NCBI RefSeq assembly: GCF_045689245.1
Contig: NZ_CP136865.1
Location: 2,294,001 to 2,358,000 of the forward strand
DNA from: Congregibacter brevis
GTDB lineage: Bacteria > Pseudomonadota > Gammaproteobacteria > Pseudomonadales > Halieaceae
Length of the DNA: 64,000 nucleotides
Direction: 5' to 3'
Part shown: one piece after another, positions 1 through 9,191 of the stretch
Layout of the letters: every line of letters begins with the position of its first letter
How positions within the stretch are numbered: position 1 is the stretch's first letter
Position numbers and translations under genes: made by a program
Notes under the pieces: generated by a model
What the model saw: the letters and a program-made list of their open reading frames with translations, nothing else
Databases searched by the model: none
Told to the model about the DNA's origin: nothing

Positions 1-248
1 CCGTCGCTTCTCACGCGTCGTGGATGGAAAATTTCCCCTGGACGCGACTCCCCGATCGAGAGATGCCCCAAGAGCAGAAGCCCTTCGTGGACTTTGAGCG
101 CCTTCGCCAGAGCACGCCCCAGGAAGTACGCGCTCTCATTGGCGACGGAAATTATGGCGGTGAGTATCAGAAGTCCGACGTCATCATGAATGAGTTATGG
201 AATGTCGCTGTTGCCGAAACTCGCGAGTTATTGGAGGGCGAATGGTAG
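1..248 (+). CDS. Creatininase-family amidohydrolase, C-terminal fragment
   Basis: The reading frame is open from the window edge (first full codon at base 3), so the gene begins upstream. The visible tail starts VASHASWMENFPWTRLPD and ends in ELLEGEW. The HASWMENFPWTRL and IGDGNYGG stretches are what I recall from the C-terminal part of creatininase-family (PF02633) metal-dependent amidohydrolases, which open cyclic amides such as creatinine or other lactam-like substrates. The catalytic metal-binding part lies outside the window, so the substrate cannot be judged. The stop overlaps the ATG of the next gene (ATGGTAG), so the two are probably translated together. An internal ATG at 24 is not a credible start because the family motif begins before it. 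Confidence 0.65.
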   Translation, partial: VASHASWMENFPWTRLPDREMPQEQKPFVDFERLRQSTPQEVRALIGDGNYGGEYQKSDVIMNELWNVAVAETRELLEGEW

Positions 249-1276
249 TGAGTGTCGTTGATGACGACCCGATCCTCATTTGGGGCGCTGGCGCCATTGG
301 TGGCATTCTCGGAGCCTACTTCGCTCGAGCGGGCCAGGCGGTGCATATGGTCGATGTCGTTGAAGACCATGTCGAGGCGATGCGCGATGAGGGTTTACAG
401 ATTCAAGGTCCCGTAGAAGAGTTTCGACAACGGCTCGCATCGGACACGCCCGCAAGCCTCCGAGGGCAGTTCCGGCGCGTTATTCTAGCGGTTAAAGCTC
501 ATCACACTGAGGAGGCACTTGAAGCGCTTGTTGATCATCTGAGCGATGACGGCTTTGTTGTATCCGCGCAAAACGGTCTCAATGAACGTCGTATCGCCGA
601 ACGGATCGGCAGTGAGCGAACGCTGGGTTGTTTCGTAAACTTTGGTGCCGATTGGTTGTCCCCCGGCCGCATTTTGTACGGTAATCGCGCTGCGGTGGCC
701 CTAGGCGAGCTGGATGGCGCCTGTACGCAGCGTCTGTGCGATATGCACGCGCTTTTTCAAACGGTTGAACCCAATGCGGTCACCACCGATAACATTTGGG
801 GGTATCTGTGGGGCAAGCTTGGTTACGGCGCTTTGTTGTTTGCCACAGCACTCACTCCTGAGTCCATGGCGGACGCTATGGATTCCCAAGTGCACCGTGG
901 CGTCTACGCGAAGCTTGGAACTGAGGTTATGCAGTTGGCGGCAGTCGAGGGAATCGAGCCTTTGGGCTTTAATGGCTTTGATCCCAAGGCGTTTGCGACA
1001 GGTGATCAGGCGGGTATCGCTCAATCCTTGAAAGCCATGGTCGAGCACAATAGACAGACCGCAAAAACGCACTCGGGTATCTACCGAGATCTGGCGGTGC
1101 GAAAGCGTAAGACGGAAGTGGATGCGCAGATGGGAATAATGCTGGAGATAGCGCGACGGCATGGGCGCGCTACACCAGCGCTTGCAGCTCTTTGTGATCT
1201 TATTCACGACATTGAAAACAATCAGAGAGAGCAGTCTATGGGAGTGTTAGACGTGATGTTGCAACGATGCGCCTAG
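242..1276 (+). CDS. Ketopantoate reductase-like (ApbA/PanE family) oxidoreductase
   Basis: A 344-residue protein with an N-terminal NAD(P)-binding Rossmann motif GAGAIGGILG (residues 15-24) and the two-domain layout of the 2-dehydropantoate 2-reductase family, including a C-terminal helical domain. The ATG at 242 is chosen because it overlaps the stop of the creatininase-like gene and places the Rossmann motif close to the N terminus; a longer frame from 197 would add a cysteine- and arginine-rich extension with no family counterpart. It sits between an amidohydrolase and an SDR, which suggests a catabolic reductase or dehydrogenase rather than the pantothenate enzyme itself. Many family members act on other 2-oxo or 2-hydroxy acids. 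The 3' end overlaps the SDR start by 10 bp. Confidence 0.8.
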   Translation: MVVSVVDDDPILIWGAGAIGGILGAYFARAGQAVHMVDVVEDHVEAMRDEGLQIQGPVEEFRQRLASDTPASLRGQFRRVILAVKAHHTEEALEALVDHLSDDGFVVSAQNGLNERRIAERIGSERTLGCFVNFGADWLSPGRILYGNRAAVALGELDGACTQRLCDMHALFQTVEPNAVTTDNIWGYLWGKLGYGALLFATALTPESMADAMDSQVHRGVYAKLGTEVMQLAAVEGIEPLGFNGFDPKAFATGDQAGIAQSLKAMVEHNRQTAKTHSGIYRDLAVRKRKTEVDAQMGIMLEIARRHGRATPALAALCDLIHDIENNQREQSMGVLDVMLQRCA

Positions 1277-2022
1277 ATATCGAGGGCAAACTGTTTGTGG
1301 TGACTGGTGCTGCTCAAGGAATCGGGTCTGCTATTGCCAAAAGCCTTGTGGAGGAGGGTGCCTCCGTCGCCGCAGTGGATTTGAACGCAGGGGGTTTGAA
1401 GCCGCTGGCGTCGATTCCAGGGGTGCGTACCTATGTCGCAGACCTCGCCTCGGCGGAGGAGGCCTACAGTCTTTGCAATACGGTGATTGACGAGCTTGGG
1501 CCTGCCCACGGTCTGGTGACTGCTGCTGGCGGCGTACGGGGTCAGGTAGGTAAAGCGCTTGAGACGGTGAGTGAAGATGAGTGGAGGGTGATATTTGCCG
1601 CCAATGTCGATGCAGCTATGTGGTGCGCCCAAGCGCTTTCTCCGGGGATGAAGGCCACAGGCAGTGGCTCAATAGTAACGATCTCATCTGGTGCGGGGCT
1701 GCGCCCCAGTCTGACTGGTATCCAGTCTTATGCGGCAGCGAAGCACGCGCTCGTCGGCCTAACAAAGCAACTCGCCCTCGAATTGGGGCCGGCGGGCATT
1801 ACTGTTAATTCGGTGGCTCCGGGGTTCGTGTTGTCGAACCCTGCTACAGAAAAGCAGTGGAAGGCTTTTGGCTCCGATCGGCAAGAGCAGGTGCTTAACG
1901 GCATTCACATGCGCAGGCTCGGCAACGCCAGCGATATTGCGGATGCGGTGTTGTTCCTCTGCTCCGCACGTGCGCGGTGGATATCCGGCCAAATTCTATC
2001 CGTCGATGGTGGGCACGCCTGA
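1267..2022 (+). CDS. Short-chain dehydrogenase/reductase (SDR)
   Basis: A 251-residue classical SDR. The cofactor motif TGAAQGIG is at residues 13-20, an acidic residue ends beta-2 (AVDLN, D38) and suggests preference for NAD(H), and the catalytic triad reads Ser (about 140), Tyr155 and Lys159 in SYAAAK. The C terminus carries the usual SGQILSVDGG ending. It is the last gene of the creatininase/ketopantoate-reductase-like/SDR run and overlaps the previous gene by 10 bp. The substrate is unknown; 3-oxoacyl or polyol/hydroxy-acid oxidation are typical for this subfamily. It converges on the propionyl-CoA synthase gene across an 80-bp gap in which no strong terminator is visible. Confidence 0.9.
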   Translation: MRLDIEGKLFVVTGAAQGIGSAIAKSLVEEGASVAAVDLNAGGLKPLASIPGVRTYVADLASAEEAYSLCNTVIDELGPAHGLVTAAGGVRGQVGKALETVSEDEWRVIFAANVDAAMWCAQALSPGMKATGSGSIVTISSGAGLRPSLTGIQSYAAAKHALVGLTKQLALELGPAGITVNSVAPGFVLSNPATEKQWKAFGSDRQEQVLNGIHMRRLGNASDIADAVLFLCSARARWISGQILSVDGGHA

Positions 2023-2101
2023 ACTGAGTGTTAACTCATAGCCTCTCATGGGTTTTGGTTCTGGATAGGGTGAGTATGTTGATGAGCAAGTTGGTAAATA
2101 G

Positions 2102-5100
2102 TTATCGCAGCGCTCCTGCAGAGCCGGTGTCAATGTGAGCAAGCGTTTCGCCTCGTTGTTCAGCTTCGCGGATGGCCCAGGCACGATACAGTTCGTCACG
2201 CGTCTTGAGCCCAGAACGGGGCAGTCCATGAGTGGCCACATAGTTGGCACCTGCATGACGGTTCTCCCACATTGCCTGATGGGCCGCTGCGATATCGGTT
2301 AGCTCGACGGTGATCGGGGGCATAACGTCGATCATCCCGACCGCGATACGCTCCTGCATCTCCGCAAATTCGCGCGCAGTGTTGAGGTGGGTGCCTCGAA
2401 TTTCTGCACTGGGCATGAGTATGCGACGTTGGCGCATCCACACCTGCGGCGCATAGAAACTAAGCCGCTGCCCCCTGAGGTCTTCGGCATAGACAACCTT
2501 TCCGATATTAGGTTTGACGAGGGATGTCGCTAATCCCAAGCCATCACGGCCTGCGCGCTCGAATACAACATCCGGCAATCCCCGTTTGTCCAGGGTGTTA
2601 CGTAAAAACGGCGCTATGGCCGATCCGATGGGCTTCAACGTGACGTCGGAGAATCTTCTGACGGCCTCTTTAAAAGCCTCGGACTCCTTAAAGGGGTCGG
2701 GTAAGGCCGGAAAAGGACCGGGCGCTACAAAATTGTCGCCAAGTTTGCGTGCGATAGCGTCAATACTCACCACGCCTTTAAGGCGTGTACCAAAACCAAG
2801 AGACGTCACGAATTCCCGCTGGGCAGCGTTGTCTGCAAGTACTGCGACCTGAGCGCCAAGACCGCAGCCGACCTCGATGGCCTCAATGGCGACGGCGTCG
2901 ACCACACCGTCTTCTGCTCCGGGCCCGTAAATAACTAGCAGTGTTCCCCCACTGCGCAGACCAGCGCGAGCGAACATAGCAGCGGGACTTGAGCTACCGC
3001 TCTTGCCCATGAAGGAAAACCGATAGCCTGAAGAAGCCCCGTAGAAGGCTAGAACACCGCCTTCGCCCAAGAGTTGAAAGGAGCGGGGGAAAGCTTGCTC
3101 ACCAGCATGGGAGACTACGTAATCAATGCTGCCGCCCGCTTGCGACTCGGCCTCTGTCACGAAAGCTTCGCCTGCACGCTCCCAGTCGCTCCACCGCACA
3201 CGGTCTTCAGGGACGGGTGTGAAAATTTGATCCCAGCGTGGGTCCTTGCGATTGATGGGGACGCCGCCAAACTGTTGCACACGCTCAGCACGGTCTTCTG
3301 AGGAAACCATGCCAATCACTGACAGCCCCGTCTGCTTAGCCGTTCGCAAGCAGTCCAAGCCGGTTCCCGTCGACGCCCCTTCAACAAACAGTCGTCGTGT
3401 CGGTTGGATATCCAGCGTCGTGAACAGCGCTCGATGAATTGTTCCCAGAGTTAGGCCGTAGGAACCGGCTTCTTCGATAGTCATGCCGGACAGTTTTGGG
3501 TGCAGCTGAGGACCCTGTACGACCAGGAACTGTGAGTGGCTCCCATCATTTTGCTCATAGCCCTGAATACGGAAATGCGCCGCCATAGGATCCAGGCCCT
3601 GATCAGGAGAGAGCAGTTCACTTTGCCCGGAATAAATAGTAACCAGTTGTCCAACGGCGAGTCTTCCTTCGCGCACAAGCTCGGAGCCCAGCTGCGCGAT
3701 CATCGCGACACCTCCTGATCCCGTAACCTGTACGTCGGCGTCCCGTGCACCAAAGGGTGATACGGGTATTCCAGTGATCGCCCAGATGTCATTGAAATTC
3801 ATCTCGGATGCGAGCATGAAAACCAAGGCTTCATTGGGTCCCGGCGTTGGTGTGGGGAAAACGAGGAGTTTTTCAGCTTCCTTTGGATCTCCGTGATCGG
3901 GGGCGCCACTGTCGGGTCGTTTGGCGACGCCCATACCGTACTGATAGCGCGGTACGGGAGTAACTCCAGCGAAGAAGGGCGCATCGAGGGCTATGAGATC
4001 ACCAGCCGCCTCTAGCGCAGTGCGCTGTTCCGTCGAGGCGTCAGGCTTCACAGCTGTGTATTTAACTGGGAGGGGCGTGCTGCGACGCTCCAGGAAAGCG
4101 TTGATTCCCACAGGCCCAGACGCTGGATCACATACTGCCTCAGCGAAGAGCTCCGCTTCGCGTTTAAGTCCAGCAGATTGGCCTTCCATGGCACCAAACC
4201 GAATGGCTTCAATGACGCGCTCGAGGCAGTGCGCCCGCTCACCGCACCGCAGTTGTGCAAAGATACTCGTTAGCCTTTCATCACTCAGAAGGGCCTCATC
4301 TAAAGGCAGGCGGTTCTCCCTGCTTTCAAGATAGTTGCGCTGGCGCTCCATGACGGCTGCGAGCGGGCCTTTGTTGGCGAAATATTGACGAAGCATGCCC
4401 ATTGCAGCTTCGACAGCGCTGAGGGCCGGTTCATCGACGATGTGGTCCACAAGGCCACAGGAGAGAGCTTCCTGCGCGTCGATGTTGCGCCCCGATGCAA
4501 TCAGGCCTATGGCATCGATAAGCCCTGCACGCCCATGTATCTGATGGAGTCGGCGAACAAGACGTTGGGTGCCGCCATAGCCGGGTAGTAGCTTAAGGTT
4601 GATCTCGGGTTGCCCAAAGAGTGCTTGGCTGTCGGCGACAATGACGCCGCAGGAGAGTGCGAGTTCACAGCCACCTCCCAACGCAGGTCCGTTGACCGCT
4701 GCGATAACGGGTTTACCCATATTCTCCAAGACGGAAAATGCGTTGTGTGCCGCATTGGCTGGCGTTTGCGCAGACTCAAGGTCGCCAGCTTCACCGATCT
4801 CCAGCAGCTCTTTGACATCTGCGCCTGCCACGAAGGCGTTACGCGCCCCGGTAACCACCAACGCTTCAATACGATCCTGTAAAGTGATGTGTTGAAGTAC
4901 GGTATTGAGTTCGTCCAGAGAGCGCTCGTTGAGAGAGTTCACCGGTGGGGAATCTATGACCAGCAAAGCAATAAATCGATTGGGTACAAGCTCGTGAGTC
5001 TCTAGCCGAAGGAAGCGATAGCTCTGAACGATTTCTCGCGCTTGATTGAGACGCCCGAAGGACTTCCAGTTAGCGACTATTTGCTGAATCTCTGGAACAA

Positions 5101-7531
5101 CCTCAGGATTGCGCAGTGTAGAGAGATCTCCCAAGGGCTCGTCCAGCAGCACAGCCCTAAGGGTACGGCGCATGTACTTACCCGAGCGAGTCTCGGGAAA
5201 TGCCGGTATCACGAGAAAGTCAGAGGGAACCGCTGTTGCGCCTTTTTCGCTGCGAACAAGACTCTGAAGCCGGCTAAAGTCGTCATCGCCAAGGCGGGAT
5301 CCCGGTGCGGCAATTAAGAAGGCTACGGGCGTCTCTCCCTTTTCATCGTGAGGTGCGCCGACCACAACAACGTTGCCGACAGGAGAGTCCGTACGGAGGG
5401 TTTTATCCCGAAGAACAGCGCCTTCGATCTCTTCAGTGCCAATGCGGTGGCCCGAGACATTGATGACGTCGTCGGAGCGACCGTGCAGGGTAAATGCACC
5501 GTCATCATGACTGCGCGCATAATCGCCCTGCGTGTACGCTAGCCCGTTTTCCCAGCGATTGAAGTAAACCTCGCTAAAGCGTGTGATATCGCCTTGCCAG
5601 TCGACGCTGCCCAATTTTTCGGCATCTCCCCAGATCGTCCTCGCGAGGTAGGGGTAAGGCTGGGTGATCACCAGCTCGCCTTTCTCTCCCGATTCAGCGG
5701 GACGCCAGGTGGTCGCTAACCCATCTGCAGTAAGCCCGGTGGCAATGCGAACCTCGGCCTGAATCCAAGGCAAAGGCCAGGTTTTAGCATCTGCTTGCAG
5801 GTCGTTGAATCCGCCCCCAGGGCAGGAAAACACCATGCCACCGTGTTCCGTGGCCCAGTAGGAGTTAATGTAGTGTGCGCATATTCGGTCCATACCAAAT
5901 TGCTGTACTGCCGGTGACACTGGCTCGGCGCAAAATGTCGCAACCCTGACCCCGTTCATGTCGTAGGTAGCCATGTCTTCTAGGCTTGCAGGATCCGTCA
6001 TTACCGCTTTCAAAAACGTAGAACCTGCTTTAAATAATGTCGCTTTGTGACGCTCGATAATTGATGAGAAGCGTCCAGCATGAGGGAACAAAGGAGAGCC
6101 TTCAGCAATGATGGTGGCTATACCCAGGCACAATGGGGCTGCGATAAGGTAAGCCTGGCCGGTAATCCATCCCGGATCGCCAACCACATAGATACGATCC
6201 TTGCCTTGTGCATTAAACACCGTGCGCATGGTGTGAGCGATGCCAGCCAGCCAGCCGCCGTGGGTGTGCACAACGCCTTTGGGTTTTCCCGTGGAGCCTG
6301 AGGTGTAGATGATAAACAGCGGCCAGTCGGCATCGACAGGGGTCGCTGGATGGAAGGTGCTCAAGGCACGCCAAAGATCACGGTCGGGTAGTTTTAGAAG
6401 CTCATCCACGTTTGTGGCGACAAAGCCTTGTTTAGCAGCAGCGCCAAGAAGAGCAATCGTCGCGTCACTTACTAAATCGTGGGACCAGCTATCTCGGCTC
6501 TGACGCACGATGTCCTGACCGGTGTAGCCTACTACCACTACTTTCTTAACGATGTGTTCAACGCTTGCCAGCTCCCTCGCTACGGTTGTTCTGAGCGCGG
6601 CAGAGCGCTCTGCCGCGACAGCTGGCTCGTCGGCAATCGCCGCACCGAGCTCCCTCATCAGGTCGCTACGCTCGATTGTGATCTCTCCTCTTAGGCCTTC
6701 CTTCACTCGGCCGAGGATTTTCTGAGCGGCGTCTCCTAGATCGAAATCTGCCATAGTCTCTTTGAGGCAGGCTAGGGCGGAAGGCAGCGGGATAAAATTA
6801 TCGAGGGCCTGGTCGGTATAGGCTTCTTTGTAGGGAACGACTTCTGCGTTTCGGTAGCCTCCGTCTGCAGTGATAACCACGGTGGCACCCGCATCATAAA
6901 TACGATCCGACAATGTCTTCGCCGAGAAGCCGCCGAAAACGGGGGTGTAGATTATCCCCAGTCGTTTGGCGGCTAGGGTGTAAAATATCTGCTCAAGTAT
7001 GTTAGGTAAGTTAAGGGCAATTCGGTCCCCGCGCTTGAGGCCCAGAGACGCCAATACTTCTGCGCGTAGCGCTGTCTCGGTGAAGAGTCGTCGAAAGCTG
7101 ACGGTGCTTTCCTGAACCGGCCCGCCTTTACCCTGGTTTTTTGATGGATCCCAGCGGTCGCCTTCAAAAACAATGGCTGTGGACTCTCCTCGACCTGAGA
7201 GTACGTGGCGATCCACTTCGTTGAAACAGGCGTTCGTTAGAGCACCACGGTACCAGCGGTAAAAAGGCGCCCGGCTATCGTCAAAGGCCTGATCCCAGGG
7301 TTCCCATTCAATGGGGCGAGCATTGGCCGTGCTTTGATCTTCAGATATTCCCAGGCCTGACCACTGCCCGTCTTCGTTGCGACTTAGCCAGTCTCTACCA
7401 TCAAACCAATGGAGTTCCCGCGCCGCGATGTCGCCGTGATATCGGCCGGGATCAGCAATGGCTAGCTCGCGGTGTTCAACTTCGTCCGCAGCGGATGAGA
7501 GGCGTCCCCATTGATTCGACTCTAGGTGCAC
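2102..7531 (-). CDS. pcs: Propionyl-CoA synthase, trifunctional fusion (acyl-CoA ligase, enoyl-CoA hydratase, enoyl-CoA reductase)
   Basis: An 1809-residue protein whose length and domain order match propionyl-CoA synthase of the 3-hydroxypropionate route (about 1820 residues in Chloroflexus). It converts 3-hydroxypropionate with ATP, CoA and NADPH to propionyl-CoA via 3-hydroxypropionyl-CoA and acryloyl-CoA. Residues 1 to about 835 are an acetyl-CoA-synthetase-like ligase with P-loop YTSGSTGKPKG (409-419) and catalytic Lys785 in TRSGKYMRR. Residues about 838-1130 are a crotonase domain with GPALGGGCELAL and the two acid residues Glu956 and Glu976 (20 apart, as in enoyl-CoA hydratases). Residues about 1160-1809 resemble crotonyl-CoA carboxylase/reductase, with nucleotide motif VEGASTGTG near 1383-1391. 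All catalytic residues I could check are present. Start is GTG with AGGGG five bases upstream. It is divergent from an acyl-CoA dehydrogenase. Confidence 0.9.
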   Translation of the reverse strand: MHLESNQWGRLSSAADEVEHRELAIADPGRYHGDIAARELHWFDGRDWLSRNEDGQWSGLGISEDQSTANARPIEWEPWDQAFDDSRAPFYRWYRGALTNACFNEVDRHVLSGRGESTAIVFEGDRWDPSKNQGKGGPVQESTVSFRRLFTETALRAEVLASLGLKRGDRIALNLPNILEQIFYTLAAKRLGIIYTPVFGGFSAKTLSDRIYDAGATVVITADGGYRNAEVVPYKEAYTDQALDNFIPLPSALACLKETMADFDLGDAAQKILGRVKEGLRGEITIERSDLMRELGAAIADEPAVAAERSAALRTTVARELASVEHIVKKVVVVGYTGQDIVRQSRDSWSHDLVSDATIALLGAAAKQGFVATNVDELLKLPDRDLWRALSTFHPATPVDADWPLFIIYTSGSTGKPKGVVHTHGGWLAGIAHTMRTVFNAQGKDRIYVVGDPGWITGQAYLIAAPLCLGIATIIAEGSPLFPHAGRFSSIIERHKATLFKAGSTFLKAVMTDPASLEDMATYDMNGVRVATFCAEPVSPAVQQFGMDRICAHYINSYWATEHGGMVFSCPGGGFNDLQADAKTWPLPWIQAEVRIATGLTADGLATTWRPAESGEKGELVITQPYPYLARTIWGDAEKLGSVDWQGDITRFSEVYFNRWENGLAYTQGDYARSHDDGAFTLHGRSDDVINVSGHRIGTEEIEGAVLRDKTLRTDSPVGNVVVVGAPHDEKGETPVAFLIAAPGSRLGDDDFSRLQSLVRSEKGATAVPSDFLVIPAFPETRSGKYMRRTLRAVLLDEPLGDLSTLRNPEVVPEIQQIVANWKSFGRLNQAREIVQSYRFLRLETHELVPNRFIALLVIDSPPVNSLNERSLDELNTVLQHITLQDRIEALVVTGARNAFVAGADVKELLEIGEAGDLESAQTPANAAHNAFSVLENMGKPVIAAVNGPALGGGCELALSCGVIVADSQALFGQPEINLKLLPGYGGTQRLVRRLHQIHGRAGLIDAIGLIASGRNIDAQEALSCGLVDHIVDEPALSAVEAAMGMLRQYFANKGPLAAVMERQRNYLESRENRLPLDEALLSDERLTSIFAQLRCGERAHCLERVIEAIRFGAMEGQSAGLKREAELFAEAVCDPASGPVGINAFLERRSTPLPVKYTAVKPDASTEQRTALEAAGDLIALDAPFFAGVTPVPRYQYGMGVAKRPDSGAPDHGDPKEAEKLLVFPTPTPGPNEALVFMLASEMNFNDIWAITGIPVSPFGARDADVQVTGSGGVAMIAQLGSELVREGRLAVGQLVTIYSGQSELLSPDQGLDPMAAHFRIQGYEQNDGSHSQFLVVQGPQLHPKLSGMTIEEAGSYGLTLGTIHRALFTTLDIQPTRRLFVEGASTGTGLDCLRTAKQTGLSVIGMVSSEDRAERVQQFGGVPINRKDPRWDQIFTPVPEDRVRWSDWERAGEAFVTEAESQAGGSIDYVVSHAGEQAFPRSFQLLGEGGVLAFYGASSGYRFSFMGKSGSSSPAAMFARAGLRSGGTLLVIYGPGAEDGVVDAVAIEAIEVGCGLGAQVAVLADNAAQREFVTSLGFGTRLKGVVSIDAIARKLGDNFVAPGPFPALPDPFKESEAFKEAVRRFSDVTLKPIGSAIAPFLRNTLDKRGLPDVVFERAGRDGLGLATSLVKPNIGKVVYAEDLRGQRLSFYAPQVWMRQRRILMPSAEIRGTHLNTAREFAEMQERIAVGMIDVMPPITVELTDIAAAHQAMWENRHAGANYVATHGLPRSGLKTRDELYRAWAIREAEQRGETLAHIDTGSAGALR

Positions 7532-7671
7532 ACTGTCCCCTTGCTTGGCAAAATTATTCCATTATTTGAGGCGGATTTACGTTCAAACACAGAGGCTCTA
7601 CAAGGCCGGTGAAGCTTATAGAGCGCTGACTTTTCATTGTAGCACCGGAGTTTTTACGAAGATTTTGTTAC

Positions 7672-7706
7672 TTAGGGTCAATGCGTGTGTGAGTTAGGGT
7701 CAGTGC
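7672..7706. promoter_or_regulatory. 13-bp direct repeat with 22-bp period, candidate operator
   Basis: TTAGGGTCAATGC (7672-7684) recurs as TTAGGGTCAGTGC (7694-7706), one mismatch, exactly 22 bp apart, which is two helical turns. It lies in the 274-bp divergent region between pcs and the acyl-CoA dehydrogenase, about 100 bp before the latter. Two same-face direct repeats are a common form of activator site. No regulator gene is adjacent. The repeat is seen directly; the operator role is inferred. Confidence 0.45.
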
Positions 7707-7805
7707 ATTGGAGTGCGGGCGACCATTACCATTCTCGGCCGATGAAAATCAATTTCCCGTTAGCTCTTGTAGGGCTTTCTGAATGTCGATCAGGAGTGCA
7801 TATCC

Positions 7806-8951
7806 ATGATTCCAAGAACCGTTTATGAAGAAGAACACGAGATGTTCCGCGATAGCGTCCGACGCTTTCTAGAGACCGAAGTCGTGCCTTTTCACGCGCA
7901 GTGGGAAAAAGACGGACAGGTTGACCGAGAGTTGTGGCGCAAAGCGGGCGAGCAGGGCTATCTGGTGCCGCAAGCGCCCGAGATTTACGGGGGCGCAGAA
8001 GCGGATTTTCGTTACAACGCAATTATTGACGAGGAAGTTTCCCGCTCGGGCTGCTCGGGTTTGGGTTGGGGGGTGCACAGCGATATCGTTGTTCCTTACC
8101 TCATGCGCTATGGCAGTGCTGAGCAAAAAGATAAGTACATCGCGCCCTGTGTCCGGGGCGATATCGTAACGGCCATTGCCATGACTGAGCCCGGCACGGG
8201 CTCTGATCTGCAGGGGATACGCACGAGCGCGGTCACCGACGGTGATGAGTACGTGATAAATGGCTCAAAAACCTTTATCACCAATGGTCAGCATGCCGAT
8301 CTCGTGGTTGTGGTTTGCAAAACTGATCCTGACGCGGGGGCGGCGGGAACAAGCCTGATTTTGGTTGAAGCCAATAGAGCCGGTTTTGAAAAGGGCCGGA
8401 ACCTCGACAAAGTGGGAATGAAAGCTCAGGACACGTCAGAGCTATTTTTTAGTGATGTTCGTGTGCCCCGAGAAAACCTGCTGGGTGAGGAAGGCAAAGG
8501 CTTTGTTTACCTAATGCAGGAGTTGCCCCAAGAACGTCTGTCTATCGGCATTATGGCGATGGCCGCTTCCCGTGTGTGTTTGGACCAGACCATTGAGTAC
8601 GTAAAAGAGCGCAAGGCTTTTGGCAAACCGCTGGCCGCGCTGCAGAACACGCAGTTCAAGTTAGCAGAGTTGGATACAGAGTTGACCAGCGCTCAGGTGT
8701 TTATGGATCGGTGCCTTGAGCTTTTGGTGGCCGGGGAATTAGACACCGTAACGGCGTCAAAGGCTAAGTTGCTAGGTTCTGAGCTCCAGTGCCGCATCGT
8801 TGATGAGTGTGTCCAGCTGCACGGTGGCTACGGCTACATGTGGGAGTATCCCGTCGCGCGGGCGTTTGCGGATTCTCGCGTACAAAGGATCTACGGCGGT
8901 ACCAGCGAAGTTATGAAGCTGATTATTGGCCGCTCGTTGATCGCTGATTAA
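7806..8951 (+). CDS. Acyl-CoA dehydrogenase
   Basis: A 381-residue FAD-dependent acyl-CoA dehydrogenase that introduces the alpha,beta double bond into an acyl-CoA and passes electrons to ETF. Visible family features are the flavin/substrate motif AMTEPGTGSDLQGI, the C-terminal signature QLHGGYGYMWEYPVARAFADSR (quoted in part) and the catalytic glutamate at 368 in YGGTSEVMK, the position used by short- and medium-chain enzymes. AGGAG lies ten bases before the ATG. It is divergent from pcs, so it may serve the same acyl-CoA pool, although chain length cannot be read from sequence alone. Confidence 0.93.
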   Translation: MIPRTVYEEEHEMFRDSVRRFLETEVVPFHAQWEKDGQVDRELWRKAGEQGYLVPQAPEIYGGAEADFRYNAIIDEEVSRSGCSGLGWGVHSDIVVPYLMRYGSAEQKDKYIAPCVRGDIVTAIAMTEPGTGSDLQGIRTSAVTDGDEYVINGSKTFITNGQHADLVVVVCKTDPDAGAAGTSLILVEANRAGFEKGRNLDKVGMKAQDTSELFFSDVRVPRENLLGEEGKGFVYLMQELPQERLSIGIMAMAASRVCLDQTIEYVKERKAFGKPLAALQNTQFKLAELDTELTSAQVFMDRCLELLVAGELDTVTASKAKLLGSELQCRIVDECVQLHGGYGYMWEYPVARAFADSRVQRIYGGTSEVMKLIIGRSLIAD

Positions 8952-9191
8952 GGTGAGTCTTTGCTGCGCCTTTGGCGACGCCGCAATAGGCTGTAAAGCA
9001 TTGGCTCCAGTCAAGTTTCTTTGGCCCTGACATTGCGGTTGAGTGTTGGGCCGATATACTCAAGAGAGTGGCCGGCTAAGCGCGTACTTATTGAATACTA
9101 GGATTTAGTGTCAGGCTTAGTAACGGACTTAAGGAGCCTCCTTGCCTTTGGTGCGGTGGCCCAGTTTTTCAAGCCAAATGAGATCATCACT

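Noticed and set aside
2025..2038. TGAGT-GTTA-ACTCA hairpin after the SDR gene as a terminator
   Set aside because: Only a 5-bp A/T-containing stem with no T run.
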